Part shown: positions 27,813 through 35,892 of the stretch, piece after piece
Layout: the number at the start of each line of letters is the position of its first letter
How positions within the stretch are numbered: the first letter of the stretch is position 1
Source: Veillonella_A intestinalis
GTDB lineage: Bacteria; Bacillota; Negativicutes; Veillonellales; Veillonellaceae
Reading direction: 5' to 3'
DNA: 64,000 bases
Assembly (NCBI RefSeq): GCF_943192895.1
Contig: NZ_CALPCB010000003.1
Span: 186,001-250,000, forward strand
The notes under the pieces: model-generated
Database searches by the model: none
The model's input: the letters and a program-made list of their open reading frames with translations, nothing else
What the model was told of the DNA's origin: nothing
Position numbers and translations under genes: made by a program

Positions 27813-28190
27813 TCAATTAAAATAAATTCCACCAAACCACCATGTAAAAGCTCGGAAAATATACCACAGAATAAATGCAATATTTAATATGTACATCCAT
27901 ATAAAAAATAAAATTCGAACCTTTCTAGAATAATTTCTCCATAACATATTAATTTTATAATAGTATGTAAATATAGAAAGTGAAAGCCCTAACAATATAG
28001 CAAGTCCCAATTCAAACCCAATATTAGCTACAATAGGAGATAGAAAAGATATTGCAACAAATAATATGCCTAAAGGTAGAAATAAATAAATTTGCCATAT
28101 ATTTCTATTAATATGTTTTCTTTTACCATAACGAAACCCATAAAATAAGAAAAAACATACAGCTCCAATTATTATGCCACCAGGGTTCAC
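27813..28190 (-). CDS. four-helix membrane protein of unknown function (paralogue of 30783-31151)
   Basis: 125 residues, predicted to have four membrane helices. It begins MNPGGIIIGAVCFFLF; its second helix IYLFLPLGILFVAISFLS is nearly repeated in the protein at 30783-31151, which also opens with (I)NPGG. GTG start supported by AAGGAG. It is much more AT-rich than the core genes. I do not recognise the family. The position next to truncated exoprotein tails suggests an immunity protein for a membrane-targeting toxin, which is inference. Confidence 0.55.
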   Translation of the reverse strand: MNPGGIIIGAVCFFLFYGFRYGKRKHINRNIWQIYLFLPLGILFVAISFLSPIVANIGFELGLAILLGLSLSIFTYYYKINMLWRNYSRKVRILFFIWMYILNIAFILWYIFRAFTWWFGGIYFN

Positions 28191-28207
28191 TTTTAATTCT
28201 CCTTTAT

Positions 28208-28435
28208 TTAAAATACGTTCCCGTTCATTTTATTAACTCCAATATATATGGAATTAAATCTTCCCCTAAAGTACAAAAATACAAAAAATAATACTGACAC
28301 ACCATAATATAAAAAAGGAAAGGAATTAATCTTAACTATACCATATGTGCAAATATAATAAATCAAAATCAATGAAAATATATTGTAGGATAGAATCAAA
28401 AAAGAAAAATATAACTTTAAAATCAATATGATCAT
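28208..28435 (-). CDS. small hydrophobic protein, unknown
   Basis: 75 residues, almost entirely hydrophobic (two or three membrane helices), ending RFNSIYIGVNKMNGNVF. No ribosome site precedes the ATG, and an in-frame stop lies just upstream, so this may be the 3' remnant of a larger membrane protein rather than an intact gene. It ends 17 nt before the next gene. Confidence 0.35.
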   Translation of the reverse strand: MIILILKLYFSFLILSYNIFSLILIYYICTYGIVKINSFPFLYYGVSVLFFVFLYFRGRFNSIYIGVNKMNGNVF

Positions 28436-28730
28436 TTTCTTTCAAAAAATGACTTGCTTTTTTAAATATTTATATAAAAATAAATCTAATTGAACTAAAG
28501 AAGCTATCATCAAAAATAACTAGATTAATAATTTATCAGTCATGTTCCTTCCCTCATCTCTCTTTTTTCATATTAAACTTTAAGTAGTAACTATAGTTAT
28601 AGTTTTGCCTTAGAGAGTTTCACCTATATCCTGAATCATACCAATCTTATCAATGCCATTACTATTACCTATAGTGATAACCTGTTCTACTCTATCACTC
28701 TACTGTGAAAATATAAAATAATACCCCAAA
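28436..28730 (-). pseudogene. AT-rich stretch with a truncated coding tail
   Basis: No intact gene. On the minus strand, directly after the 28731-29288 gene, a 29-codon open stretch at about 28617-28706 reads SDRVEQVITIGNSNGIDKIG... and stops, with an in-frame stop just before it. It looks like the end of a larger protein. A GAAGGAAC site with a seven-codon ORF follows. Source protein unknown. Confidence 0.35.
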
Positions 28731-29288
28731 CTATTTTACGATTATCCACTTATTTTCTTTAATAAACTTTTTTAATTCATTAATTTGTAATACGGTAATC
28801 TCATCTCCTGCTTTCACATTATCATTTATAATCATTTGTGGATTAGTATTTACTTGACTTGATATATCTTCTAAATATTTCCAATTATTTAATTTTACTA
28901 TGCCTCCTGTAAATGGTCCCAATCTTGTATAAAAGGAATCTATAAAATACCAAGTATTATATGCTTCTCTATATATTAAATATGCATCTTTTTCATTACT
29001 ACTAGCTTCTTTTATTATCAGCACTTTTTTTCGTTCAGAACCAATCGGTGTTTCTTCAATTATTTTATATGCTTTAGCATTTAAAGCTATTACATTATCT
29101 TTTTTTTGATTAAAATCTAAAACCATACCATTATTCAATATTTGAATATTATAATTATCAACTTCTACTACCATATCACTACTTTCTTTAAACACTCCTG
29201 AATTAATATAAAAGTAAATCAAAAATATAATATTAACCACTATCGAAAGATTTAATATAAACCATAAAACACTATTTCTCTTTAACAT
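28731..29288 (-). CDS. bitopic membrane protein of unknown function
   Basis: 185 residues: a membrane helix at the N terminus (VLWFILNLSIVVNIIFLIYFYI), then an extracytoplasmic or cytoplasmic Lys/Asn/Ile-rich globular part. The ATG follows within two bases of the stop of an open 37-codon tail (29290-29404), the tight coupling usual for a toxin-immunity pair. No family recognised. AT-rich. Confidence 0.5.
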   Translation of the reverse strand: MLKRNSVLWFILNLSIVVNIIFLIYFYINSGVFKESSDMVVEVDNYNIQILNNGMVLDFNQKKDNVIALNAKAYKIIEETPIGSERKKVLIIKEASSNEKDAYLIYREAYNTWYFIDSFYTRLGPFTGGIVKLNNWKYLEDISSQVNTNPQMIINDNVKAGDEITVLQINELKKFIKENKWIIVK

Positions 29289-29289
29289 C

Positions 29290-29404
29290 TTATTTATTAA
29301 CCTCTACAACCATCTCAAACTCTACATATATTTCAATAGGATTGATTGCCCCAGTTCTTTGCCAATCTATTCCAATTACATTAAAAGTATTGAAATTTAA
29401 ATCC
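29290..29404 (-). pseudogene. C-terminal tail of a lost protein
   Basis: Open stretch without its own start: RLDLNFNTFNVIGIDWQRTG, continuing to a Val/Glu-rich end (EMVVEVNK) and a stop two bases before the ATG at 29288. The protein-like composition and precise abutment suggest the C-terminal end of a truncated, perhaps toxin-bearing, exoprotein. Inference only. Confidence 0.4.
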
Positions 29405-29408
29405 AGTC

Positions 29409-29873
29409 TTAAATATTACTCCGAGCAAAAAAATTATTATAATGAAATATTACAACCCACTCATTAGTAAATTCATCTTTACCTGTAATCTTATTTTTTT
29501 TCATTATTGGTTCTGCTATAAAAAAATATTGATTATTATAAGCACTAAAGTCTTTATATTTTATACCAATTTCACTAATCACCCACCCCATTCGCTCAAA
29601 CTGTTCAATTAATTCATTTAATATTATATCCGGAGAATCATTAGTATGTACTATAAAGCTTATTTTCTTCTCAATCTGCAAATAACCTTTAACTTTCATT
29701 TCACTATGCTCATATTTTTGAACAAACTCTATTTGTTCTGCAGCCTGCTTCAAGAGTTCTACCCTCTGATCAATATAAGAGTGAAAAACAATTTGATACA
29801 AGCAGCCCAATAAAAATACGGAAATTAAAACGCCTCCATATATATATCCTAATTTACGAATAAATTTCCTCAC
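29409..29873 (-). CDS. bitopic membrane protein of unknown function
   Basis: 154 residues with one N-terminal membrane helix (YIYGGVLISVFLLGCLYQIVF) and a soluble domain containing KKISFIVHTNDSPDIILNEL. GTG start with AAAGGAG nine bases upstream. It follows an open tail ending GLQQMGIFFNG (about 29895-30010). No family recognised; a candidate immunity gene by position only. Confidence 0.5.
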   Translation of the reverse strand: MRKFIRKLGYIYGGVLISVFLLGCLYQIVFHSYIDQRVELLKQAAEQIEFVQKYEHSEMKVKGYLQIEKKISFIVHTNDSPDIILNELIEQFERMGWVISEIGIKYKDFSAYNNQYFFIAEPIMKKNKITGKDEFTNEWVVIFHYNNFFARSNI

Positions 29874-29894
29874 TTTACAAATCTCCTTTATCCA

Positions 29895-30010
29895 TTAAAG
29901 AATATCCCCATCTGTTGTAAGCCGCGCCCTTCTGCCATACTGGCTTGTAACGCACTCGCTGTATGGCTTTGGTAATATTCATATTTATAAGCTAATGCTA
30001 GATACCTAAA
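29895..30010 (-). pseudogene. truncated coding tail before 29409-29873
   Basis: Open stretch reading KVLFRYLALAYKYEYYQSHT then ASALQASMAEGRGLQQMG and a stop, just ahead of the next gene's ribosome site. It overlaps the end of the 30006-30476 gene by a few bases in another frame. It looks like the end of a larger deleted protein. Confidence 0.35.
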
Positions 30011-30476
30011 AAGCACCTTGAGATTTATATGTATTATTGTGACTCTTCAAATACTCATAGTTATAACGTATTTTATAAGGCATTTCTTCTAATGATTTAA
30101 AAATAATGGTATTATATTTATTTTTTATAAGTTCTATTTTATAACTATTTTGATATTCCATCTCATCTAAATATAAATAGATATCATCATTATCATCAGA
30201 AAATATAATATAAATTCCCTTTTTATAGGCATAATAAGTTCCATCTTCTTTAAGTAAAGATTGACCTTTATCAATTAACTCTATTTGCTTTTTTTTATCA
30301 AAAATACTATTATACTTTTCCATAATAACATATCGATATGTATAATATTCATATTGATGCCATAAAAATAAACCTATTATTTGAAAAAAAGCTATAGAAA
30401 CTAGAATTAGAATCAAAATGCTTATAACTTTTATACTATTTTTAAATAAATTCTTCATAATACTATATAACTCCAT
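30006..30476 (-). CDS. bitopic membrane protein of unknown function
   Basis: 156 residues; one N-terminal membrane helix (VISILILILVSIAFFQIIGLFLW), then a Tyr/Lys/Asn-rich acidic domain with FSDDNDDIYLYLDEMEY. An ATG at 30458 with GGAG twelve bases upstream is an alternative start. Same size and topology as the two neighbouring unknowns at 28731 and 29409, but without recognisable similarity. Confidence 0.5.
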   Translation of the reverse strand: MELYSIMKNLFKNSIKVISILILILVSIAFFQIIGLFLWHQYEYYTYRYVIMEKYNSIFDKKKQIELIDKGQSLLKEDGTYYAYKKGIYIIFSDDNDDIYLYLDEMEYQNSYKIELIKNKYNTIIFKSLEEMPYKIRYNYEYLKSHNNTYKSQGAF

Positions 30477-30489
30477 TGAATTTTATTAT

Positions 30490-30767
30490 ATATACATATG
30501 ATTCCAAATATTCTGCGCTTAGAGCTCTGTAATAAGACATCATTTGCCCCTATAGCTTCACTAACGGCCTGAATAGTACCTTTTGTATCATCATTACTCG
30601 TAGCCGTAATGGATATTTGACTATCTTTCGAAATGACATTACCAGCAATATATGTTGTCGAATGAAACGATTCCGATTGTGACGAGGTATAGGCGCCCTA
30701 AACTAACTGTTAGGCCTGAGCTAGAGCGTTTAACATAATATGTTACATCTGCTGTAATTCTAAAGTC
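30490..30767 (-). pseudogene. fragment of a filamentous-haemagglutinin-type exoprotein (FhaB/CdiA-like), frameshifted
   Basis: Minus strand encodes ADVTYYVKRSSSGLTVSLG, then, after a one-frame shift near 30698, SSQSESFHSTTYIAGNVISK followed by DSQISITATSNDDTKGTIQA and ANDVLLQ. The order (GLTVSLG, then Ser-rich, STTYIAGNVIS, ISITAT, ANDVLLQ) is the pattern of haemagglutinin repeats in two-partner-secretion exoproteins. It has no start codon and two frames, so it is a decayed remnant. It directly follows the stop of the 30783 gene. Confidence 0.65.
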
Positions 30768-30782
30768 GTCGCTAAAAAATAT

Positions 30783-31151
30783 TCATACCATAAAAATAAT
30801 GCAAACTTTAAATCCATATAATATTATGATAAAAACTCTTAAAATATGACATATTACATAAAAAAGGCGCCTAATATTTCTGCTAAATTTATTCCAGACC
30901 TTTCCTAATTTATAATACCTAATAATTATAGAAATCCATGTCCAACCTAAAAGCCCTGCTCCAAATTCAAATAAAACATCTCCTACATAAGATAATGATA
31001 GCAAAGAAGCCATAATAAAAACTATACCTAGTGGCAGAAATAAAATTGTATACCATATTGTTCTATTTATATCTCTTCTATCACCATATCTAGAATAGTA
31101 AAAAGATAAAAAACATGAAACAGCCATAAAAAAACCGCCTGGATTTATCAT
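30783..31151 (-). CDS. four-helix membrane protein of unknown function (paralogue of 27813-28190)
   Basis: 122 residues, opening MINPGGFFMAVSCFLSFYYSRYGDRRDINRTIW, which parallels MNPGG...RYGKRKHINRNIW of the 27813-28190 protein; both then have LFLPLGI. Four membrane helices. The ATG directly follows a tail ending TDLEKVGK and tandem stops. Candidate immunity-type membrane protein; function unknown. Confidence 0.55.
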   Translation of the reverse strand: MINPGGFFMAVSCFLSFYYSRYGDRRDINRTIWYTILFLPLGIVFIMASLLSLSYVGDVLFEFGAGLLGWTWISIIIRYYKLGKVWNKFSRNIRRLFYVICHILRVFIIILYGFKVCIIFMV

Positions 31152-31300
31152 CTTATTACTTACCTACCTTTTCTAAATCAGTTTTAGCTCTTGCCCTAAA
31201 TGTTATACATTTAAGGTATCTCCTTCACAAAACCAAAAACCAAACTCCCATGACGTGATTAAACGCCCTTCACTAAAACATACAACCTAAGCGAACAGAC
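31152..31300 (-). pseudogene. overlapping truncated coding tails
   Basis: Two out-of-frame open stretches on the minus strand. One reads FSEGRLITSWEFGFWFCEGD and stops near 31203; the other reads RYLKCITFRARAKTDLEKVG and stops just before the ATG of the 30783-31151 gene. Neither has a start. They look like junction debris from deletions in a larger exoprotein gene. Confidence 0.35.
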
Positions 31301-31307
31301 AATAACA

Positions 31308-31610
31308 TTAACTACAAAGTTTCAAATTTAATATTTTACTCCGAAGTACATACTTATAAGGCAATAAAAAAGAAGATCCCATCTCATCTACTGTACTTAC
31401 TATTTCAGTGGACGTACGGATACCTTCTATCTCTACTCGCTTTGTCTGGTTTTGTTCATTACAAGCCTCTGCTCGTTGCCGTTCCATTGCTAATTGTTCT
31501 TGCTGTACTACATTCAGCATCACTAAATCAGCGGCACTCACTAGTACAATCCCCCATACAGGTGCACTGATAGCCATAACTATGGCCATTTTAACACAAG
31601 CCTGTCTCAT
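31308..31610 (-). CDS. small exported protein, probably truncated
   Basis: 100 residues with a signal-peptide-like start (MRQACVKMAIVMAISAPVWGIVLVSAADL) and a Gln/Glu-rich middle (VVQQEQLAMERQRAEACNEQ). The last 20 residues (LLPYKYVLRSKILNLK) look like read-through into unrelated sequence, so the original C terminus may be lost. TAGGAGTG precedes the ATG. First gene of the accessory stretch; family not recognised. Confidence 0.45.
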   Translation of the reverse strand: MRQACVKMAIVMAISAPVWGIVLVSAADLVMLNVVQQEQLAMERQRAEACNEQNQTKRVEIEGIRTSTEIVSTVDEMGSSFLLPYKYVLRSKILNLKLCS

Positions 31611-31796
31611 ACTAACACTCCTAGCCTCTCACTTAATCAATATATTTTATACCTATATTCATTCTATTTATGACAATTTTATCTCATATATAAGCGTTTG
31701 TCCATCATCATTTTTTCATGTATAAATAAGATATCACTATCTTACAAAAAATATAGCAATTATTTTTGTATCCTTTTAAAATTTAGGAAATAAATA

Positions 31797-31848
31797 AAAA
31801 ATATCGTACTACCTTATTTAATATTAAATAAGGTAGTACGATATTTTT
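31797..31848. terminator. bidirectional terminator, perfect 52-nt palindrome
   Basis: A perfect inverted repeat with no loop, centred between 31822 and 31823: ATATCGTACTACCTTATTTA and its complement, flanked by AAAA and TTTT. It lies 129 nt past the hutI stop and can terminate hutI and also isolate the accessory cluster. No gene is visible in the rest of 31611-31976. Confidence 0.75.
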
Positions 31849-31976
31849 ACTTCTATTAAATTATGTCATTTCTAAATAAAACAACAATATCCGACTTTTC
31901 AAGTAGCCAAAAATTTAACCACTAAATTTATATAGCGCCTTGTCGTTCGGCTATTAATCATAATAGATTGATTAAC

Positions 31977-33221
31977 CTATGCTTGATATACTACTTTACC
32001 TTTTTTAATAACAGTTTCTACAATATTCACACCCGTATGGTATGGCAAGAATTTATAGGAAGGATATTGAAGAATCACAATGTCAGCTTGTTTTCCTTCT
32101 TCAATAGAACCAATCTGATCCGCCCGTCCTACAGCAGCTGCCCCATTTAGGGTAAGTGCTGTAATCGCTTCTTCCGCGGTCATCCCCATATAAATAACTC
32201 CAAGAGCAATCATAAGTGGTACAGAATTTGTAAAACCACTACCTGGATTAAAGTCAGTTGCTAACGCTACGGCACAGCCTGCATCAATCATTTTACGAGC
32301 TGGTGCAAATTGTTCTTTTAAACAGAATGCGGTTGTCGGCAATAAAGTTGCCACTGTATCACTGTTCGCTAATGCCTTAACACCTTCATCAGAAGCATGC
32401 AATAAGTGATCCGCCGAATGACATCCTAGCTCAGCACCTAATTCAGCACCACCTAAGGTTACAATTTCATCGGCATGAATTTTCAAATCGAACCCCATAT
32501 TTTTAGCTTGTTGCAAGAATTGACGGCTCTCTTCAATAGAGAATACACCTTTTTCACAGAAAATATCGCAGAATTGAGCTAAATCTTTTTGTTTTACTTC
32601 TGGCATTACCTCATCGACTAAGAATTGTAAAAATTCTTGATTCCGCCCTTTAAATTCAGGTGGAATAGAGTGAGCCCCCATAAAGGTACGCACAATTTCA
32701 ACAGGTTGACGATTTTCAAGCTCTTTCATTACTTCCAACTGGCGAATTTCAGTATCATGGTCCATACCATAACCACTTTTACCTTCTACCGTAGTAATAC
32801 CAAAGGCCAACATTTTATTTAAAATATCTAAGCTATGATCAATTAATTCCTCAGCCGATGCATTACGAGTAGCCTGCATTGTATTATTAATGCCACCACC
32901 ACGTTCCATGATTTCCATGTAGGTCATGCCTTCCATGCGCCACAAGAACTCATCAGCACGATATCCACCAAATACAAAATGAGTATGAGAATCTACAAAA
33001 CCTGGTAAAACTGTTTTTCCAGTAGCATCAATTTGCTTATCTGCTGGTACGCTTGCTTCCCAACTTTGGTCATTACCAATCGCTTTGATACGTCCATCTT
33101 CAATAAGTACTGACGTATTTTCATAAATACGAACATCTTTCATAGCAGCACCTTTAAGAGCAGTATGGCCTAATGGGGTTACTACTTGAGATGCATTTTT
33201 TATTAGTAATTGTTCTGACAT
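31977..33221 (-). CDS. hutI: imidazolonepropionase
   Basis: Zinc amidohydrolase opening the imidazolone ring to N-formimino-L-glutamate, step three of histidine degradation. 414 residues, typical. Metal ligands in GFVDSHTHFVFGG, KIHADEIVTLGG and LATDFNPG; substrate region TFMGAHSIPPEF. ATG at 33221 (MSEQLLIKN) has AAGGAG at good spacing; a longer reading is unlikely. It follows hutU by 281 nt, with a stem-loop in between. Confidence 0.96.
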   Translation of the reverse strand: MSEQLLIKNASQVVTPLGHTALKGAAMKDVRIYENTSVLIEDGRIKAIGNDQSWEASVPADKQIDATGKTVLPGFVDSHTHFVFGGYRADEFLWRMEGMTYMEIMERGGGINNTMQATRNASAEELIDHSLDILNKMLAFGITTVEGKSGYGMDHDTEIRQLEVMKELENRQPVEIVRTFMGAHSIPPEFKGRNQEFLQFLVDEVMPEVKQKDLAQFCDIFCEKGVFSIEESRQFLQQAKNMGFDLKIHADEIVTLGGAELGAELGCHSADHLLHASDEGVKALANSDTVATLLPTTAFCLKEQFAPARKMIDAGCAVALATDFNPGSGFTNSVPLMIALGVIYMGMTAEEAITALTLNGAAAVGRADQIGSIEEGKQADIVILQYPSYKFLPYHTGVNIVETVIKKGKVVYQA

Positions 33222-33245
33222 ATATCTCTCCTTAAATGGAACAGT

Positions 33246-33280
33246 AACCACTGCTAGGCCAAACAGGCCTAACAGTGGTT
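33246..33280 (-). promoter_or_regulatory. stem-loop in the hutU-hutI gap
   Basis: 15-bp stem with one G-U pair on the minus strand (33246-33260 / 33266-33280, AACCACTG arms) and a 5-nt loop, 25 nt upstream of the hutI start. There is no T run after it, so it is not a normal terminator; it may stabilise or tune the hutI message. I see nothing else in 33281-33502. Confidence 0.45.
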
Positions 33281-33502
33281 GCTATTATAATAAACTACTT
33301 AGTATATAATTTTTCTACCGTGTCTAAATCCTACCGAGCTGTATTTATATATGACTAACGGTATCTACCGAGCATTAATGACTAAGTAGAACGTTAGCTG
33401 TTAGAGCTAACATTTTTAGTGTATCACTTAATTGCTACTTTGGCGAGTCGTTATGATAATTGCGAGTCAATCATAACTATTTAATAAGTAGACAATGTAA
33501 GC

Positions 33503-35551
33503 TTAGTCTTTAATCACTTTAGCAGTGGGATATACTTTAGCTACAGCGGCTTTTACTTTTGCATCATCAGCTACAAACGGAATTGTAATATGGCCTACCC
33601 CTGCGCGTGTTTTATTAAATTCCACAGCAGTTTCCATAGCATGTTCATTACGAGCCCAAGAACGACGAGCTACACCACCAATTACGTCCCAAGACATAGC
33701 GGAACGAATAATTTCATCCACACGATGGCTACCATCAAGCACAAGGCCAAAACCACCATTGATAGCTTTACCAATACCAGTGCCGCCACCATTATGAAGA
33801 GCAATCAAACTCATGCCACGAGCTGCGTTACCTGCATATGTTTGAATCGCCATATCAGCCATTACATTAGAACCATCTTTAATATTTGATGTTTCACGGA
33901 ATGGGGAATCTGTGCCAGATACGTCATGATGGTCACGACCAAGCATAACAGGGCCAATTTCACCTAAACGAACTAATTCATTGAAACGAAGAGCAATGCG
34001 TACACGCCCAACTTCATCTTGGTATAAAATACGAGCTTGTGTACCAACAACCATCTTGTTTTCTTCTGCATCACGAATCCAGTTATAATTATCGCGGTCT
34101 TGGTAACGACGATCTACTTCAATACATTCCATAGCTGCTTGGTCTGTTTTATGTAAGTCTTCTGGCTTACCACTTAAGCAAACCCAGCGGAATGGACCAT
34201 ACCCATAGTCAAAGAGATGTGGCCCCATAATATCTTCTACATAACTTGGCCAAATGAAGCCATCTTTATCATCAATACCATTTTTAGAAATTTCTTTTAC
34301 GCCCGCATCATAAACAGCTTTCATAAAGGAATTACCATAGTCAAAGAAGTAAATACCTTTGCCAGTTAACTGTTTTAAAGCTTCAAAATGAGCTTTCAAA
34401 GTTTCATCAACTAAACTACGGAATTTAGCTGGATCCTCTGCCAATAAACGAGTCCGTTCTTCAAAGGAAATACCTTGTGGGCAATAACCACCATCATATA
34501 CATTATGGCAAGATGTTTGGTCAGAAATTAAATCTACATGCACATCATTAGCTGCAATATATTCTAATAGGTCAACAATATTGCCATGGTAAGCATAAGC
34601 TTTACCTTCTTTAGCGGCCATAGACTCTTGCGCCATCTTAATAATTTCAGGTAAAGAATCAGATACGCCTGAAATCCAACCTTGATCTAAACGAGTTTTA
34701 ATACGAGAGTAGTCAACTTCAGCTACAATAGCTACACAATTAGCAATTTCAGCCGCTTTACCTTGTGCACCACTCATACCGCCAAGACCAGATGTAACAA
34801 ATAATTTGCCACTTAAATCGCCATCTACTGGAATACCAAGTTTCATACGCCCCGCATTTAAAATGGTATTAAAGGTACCGTGTACAATACCTTGTGGGCC
34901 AATGTACATCCAGCCACCCGCTGTCATTTGACCGTAGTTAGCAACGCCCATTTCTTCAGCAATTTCCCAATCTTTAAGATTATCAAATAAACCTACCATC
35001 ATACCATTCGTAATAATTACGCGTGGCGCTTCTGGTTTAGATTTGAATAAGCCTACAGGATGTCCAGAAGCTACAACTAACGTTTGATCTTGAGTTACTT
35101 CTTCTAAATAGCGTTTAATTAATAAATATTGCATCCAGTCATGGCAAACGCTACCAGTTTCACCATATGTAACGAGTTCATATGGATATAAAGCAACTTC
35201 AAAGTCTAAGTTATTATCAATCATAACTTGGAACGCTTTACCTTCTACACAATTGCCTTTATATTCATCAATTGGTTTACCATATAAACGACCTTCTGGA
35301 CGGAAACGATATCCATAAATACGTCCTCGTGTAGTCAATTCTTCTAAGAATTCAGGAATCAATTCATCATGATATTCTTCTGGAATATAGCGAAGTGCAT
35401 TTTTTAATGCCACTTCCGTCTGTTCTGGTGTCAAACGAAAACCACGATCAGGGGCCCGTCGAATCCCTTCTTCAAAGGTTTTCTTTGGCGGTAAGCCTTG
35501 AGAAAAATCAAGTTTAATGGTCATAGCGTCTTGTACAATTTTGTTATTCAT
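33503..35551 (-). CDS. hutU: urocanate hydratase, long form
   Basis: NAD-dependent lyase converting urocanate to imidazolonepropionate. 682 residues, like the long urocanases of some anaerobes and animals rather than the 555-residue common bacterial type. Conserved stretches: YKGNCVEGKAF, VASGHPVGLF, QMTAGGWMYIGPQGIVHGT, LFVTSGLGGMSGAQGKAA (NAD region), DQTSCHNVYDGGYCPQG and GRDHHDVSGTDSPFRET. GGGGTGG precedes the ATG. No hutH in this window. Confidence 0.96.
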   Translation of the reverse strand: MNNKIVQDAMTIKLDFSQGLPPKKTFEEGIRRAPDRGFRLTPEQTEVALKNALRYIPEEYHDELIPEFLEELTTRGRIYGYRFRPEGRLYGKPIDEYKGNCVEGKAFQVMIDNNLDFEVALYPYELVTYGETGSVCHDWMQYLLIKRYLEEVTQDQTLVVASGHPVGLFKSKPEAPRVIITNGMMVGLFDNLKDWEIAEEMGVANYGQMTAGGWMYIGPQGIVHGTFNTILNAGRMKLGIPVDGDLSGKLFVTSGLGGMSGAQGKAAEIANCVAIVAEVDYSRIKTRLDQGWISGVSDSLPEIIKMAQESMAAKEGKAYAYHGNIVDLLEYIAANDVHVDLISDQTSCHNVYDGGYCPQGISFEERTRLLAEDPAKFRSLVDETLKAHFEALKQLTGKGIYFFDYGNSFMKAVYDAGVKEISKNGIDDKDGFIWPSYVEDIMGPHLFDYGYGPFRWVCLSGKPEDLHKTDQAAMECIEVDRRYQDRDNYNWIRDAEENKMVVGTQARILYQDEVGRVRIALRFNELVRLGEIGPVMLGRDHHDVSGTDSPFRETSNIKDGSNVMADMAIQTYAGNAARGMSLIALHNGGGTGIGKAINGGFGLVLDGSHRVDEIIRSAMSWDVIGGVARRSWARNEHAMETAVEFNKTRAGVGHITIPFVADDAKVKAAVAKVYPTAKVIKD

Positions 35552-35825
35552 AGGTCCACCCCTTTTGAAATGACTACAATATTTGCTTACGCATTGTATC
35601 GACTATACTGATTACATTTATTGTATACATTACTCATCTGAAAAACGTCTAACACTATTCGATTTATCTTGATTTTTAACATTGATTTTTGTTTATATAT
35701 ATTAACGCCATTAATTCAATTAGACATAATCGTTAGACACATCAAAGAAAGACTTTTATACATAATTATAATCAAAAGCAAACTCTAATTATTTGATTAC
35801 ATTACAGAAGAAAACAGAAAATAAA

Positions 35826-35860
35826 AAATCAGCCTCTACCCATAGGATAGAAGCCGATTT
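35826..35860 (-). terminator. terminator of the NfnAB-like gene
   Basis: 13-bp stem with G-U pairs, 35826-35838 / 35848-35860 (AAATCAGCCTCTA and TAGAAGCCGATTT), then TTTTTTATTTT on the minus strand. The remaining gap 35552-35825 contains a small palindrome TGTATACA near 35623, a HutC-like core, and no gene. Confidence 0.75.
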
Positions 35861-35892
35861 CTTAACGTCTAAATATTATTTTAGTAACTATT

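Noticed and set aside
35619..35630. HutC operator at ATTGTATACATT upstream of hutU
   Set aside because: Only an 8-bp palindrome; not found as a clear second copy at ftcD/hutD or hutI, so it was not listed as a feature.
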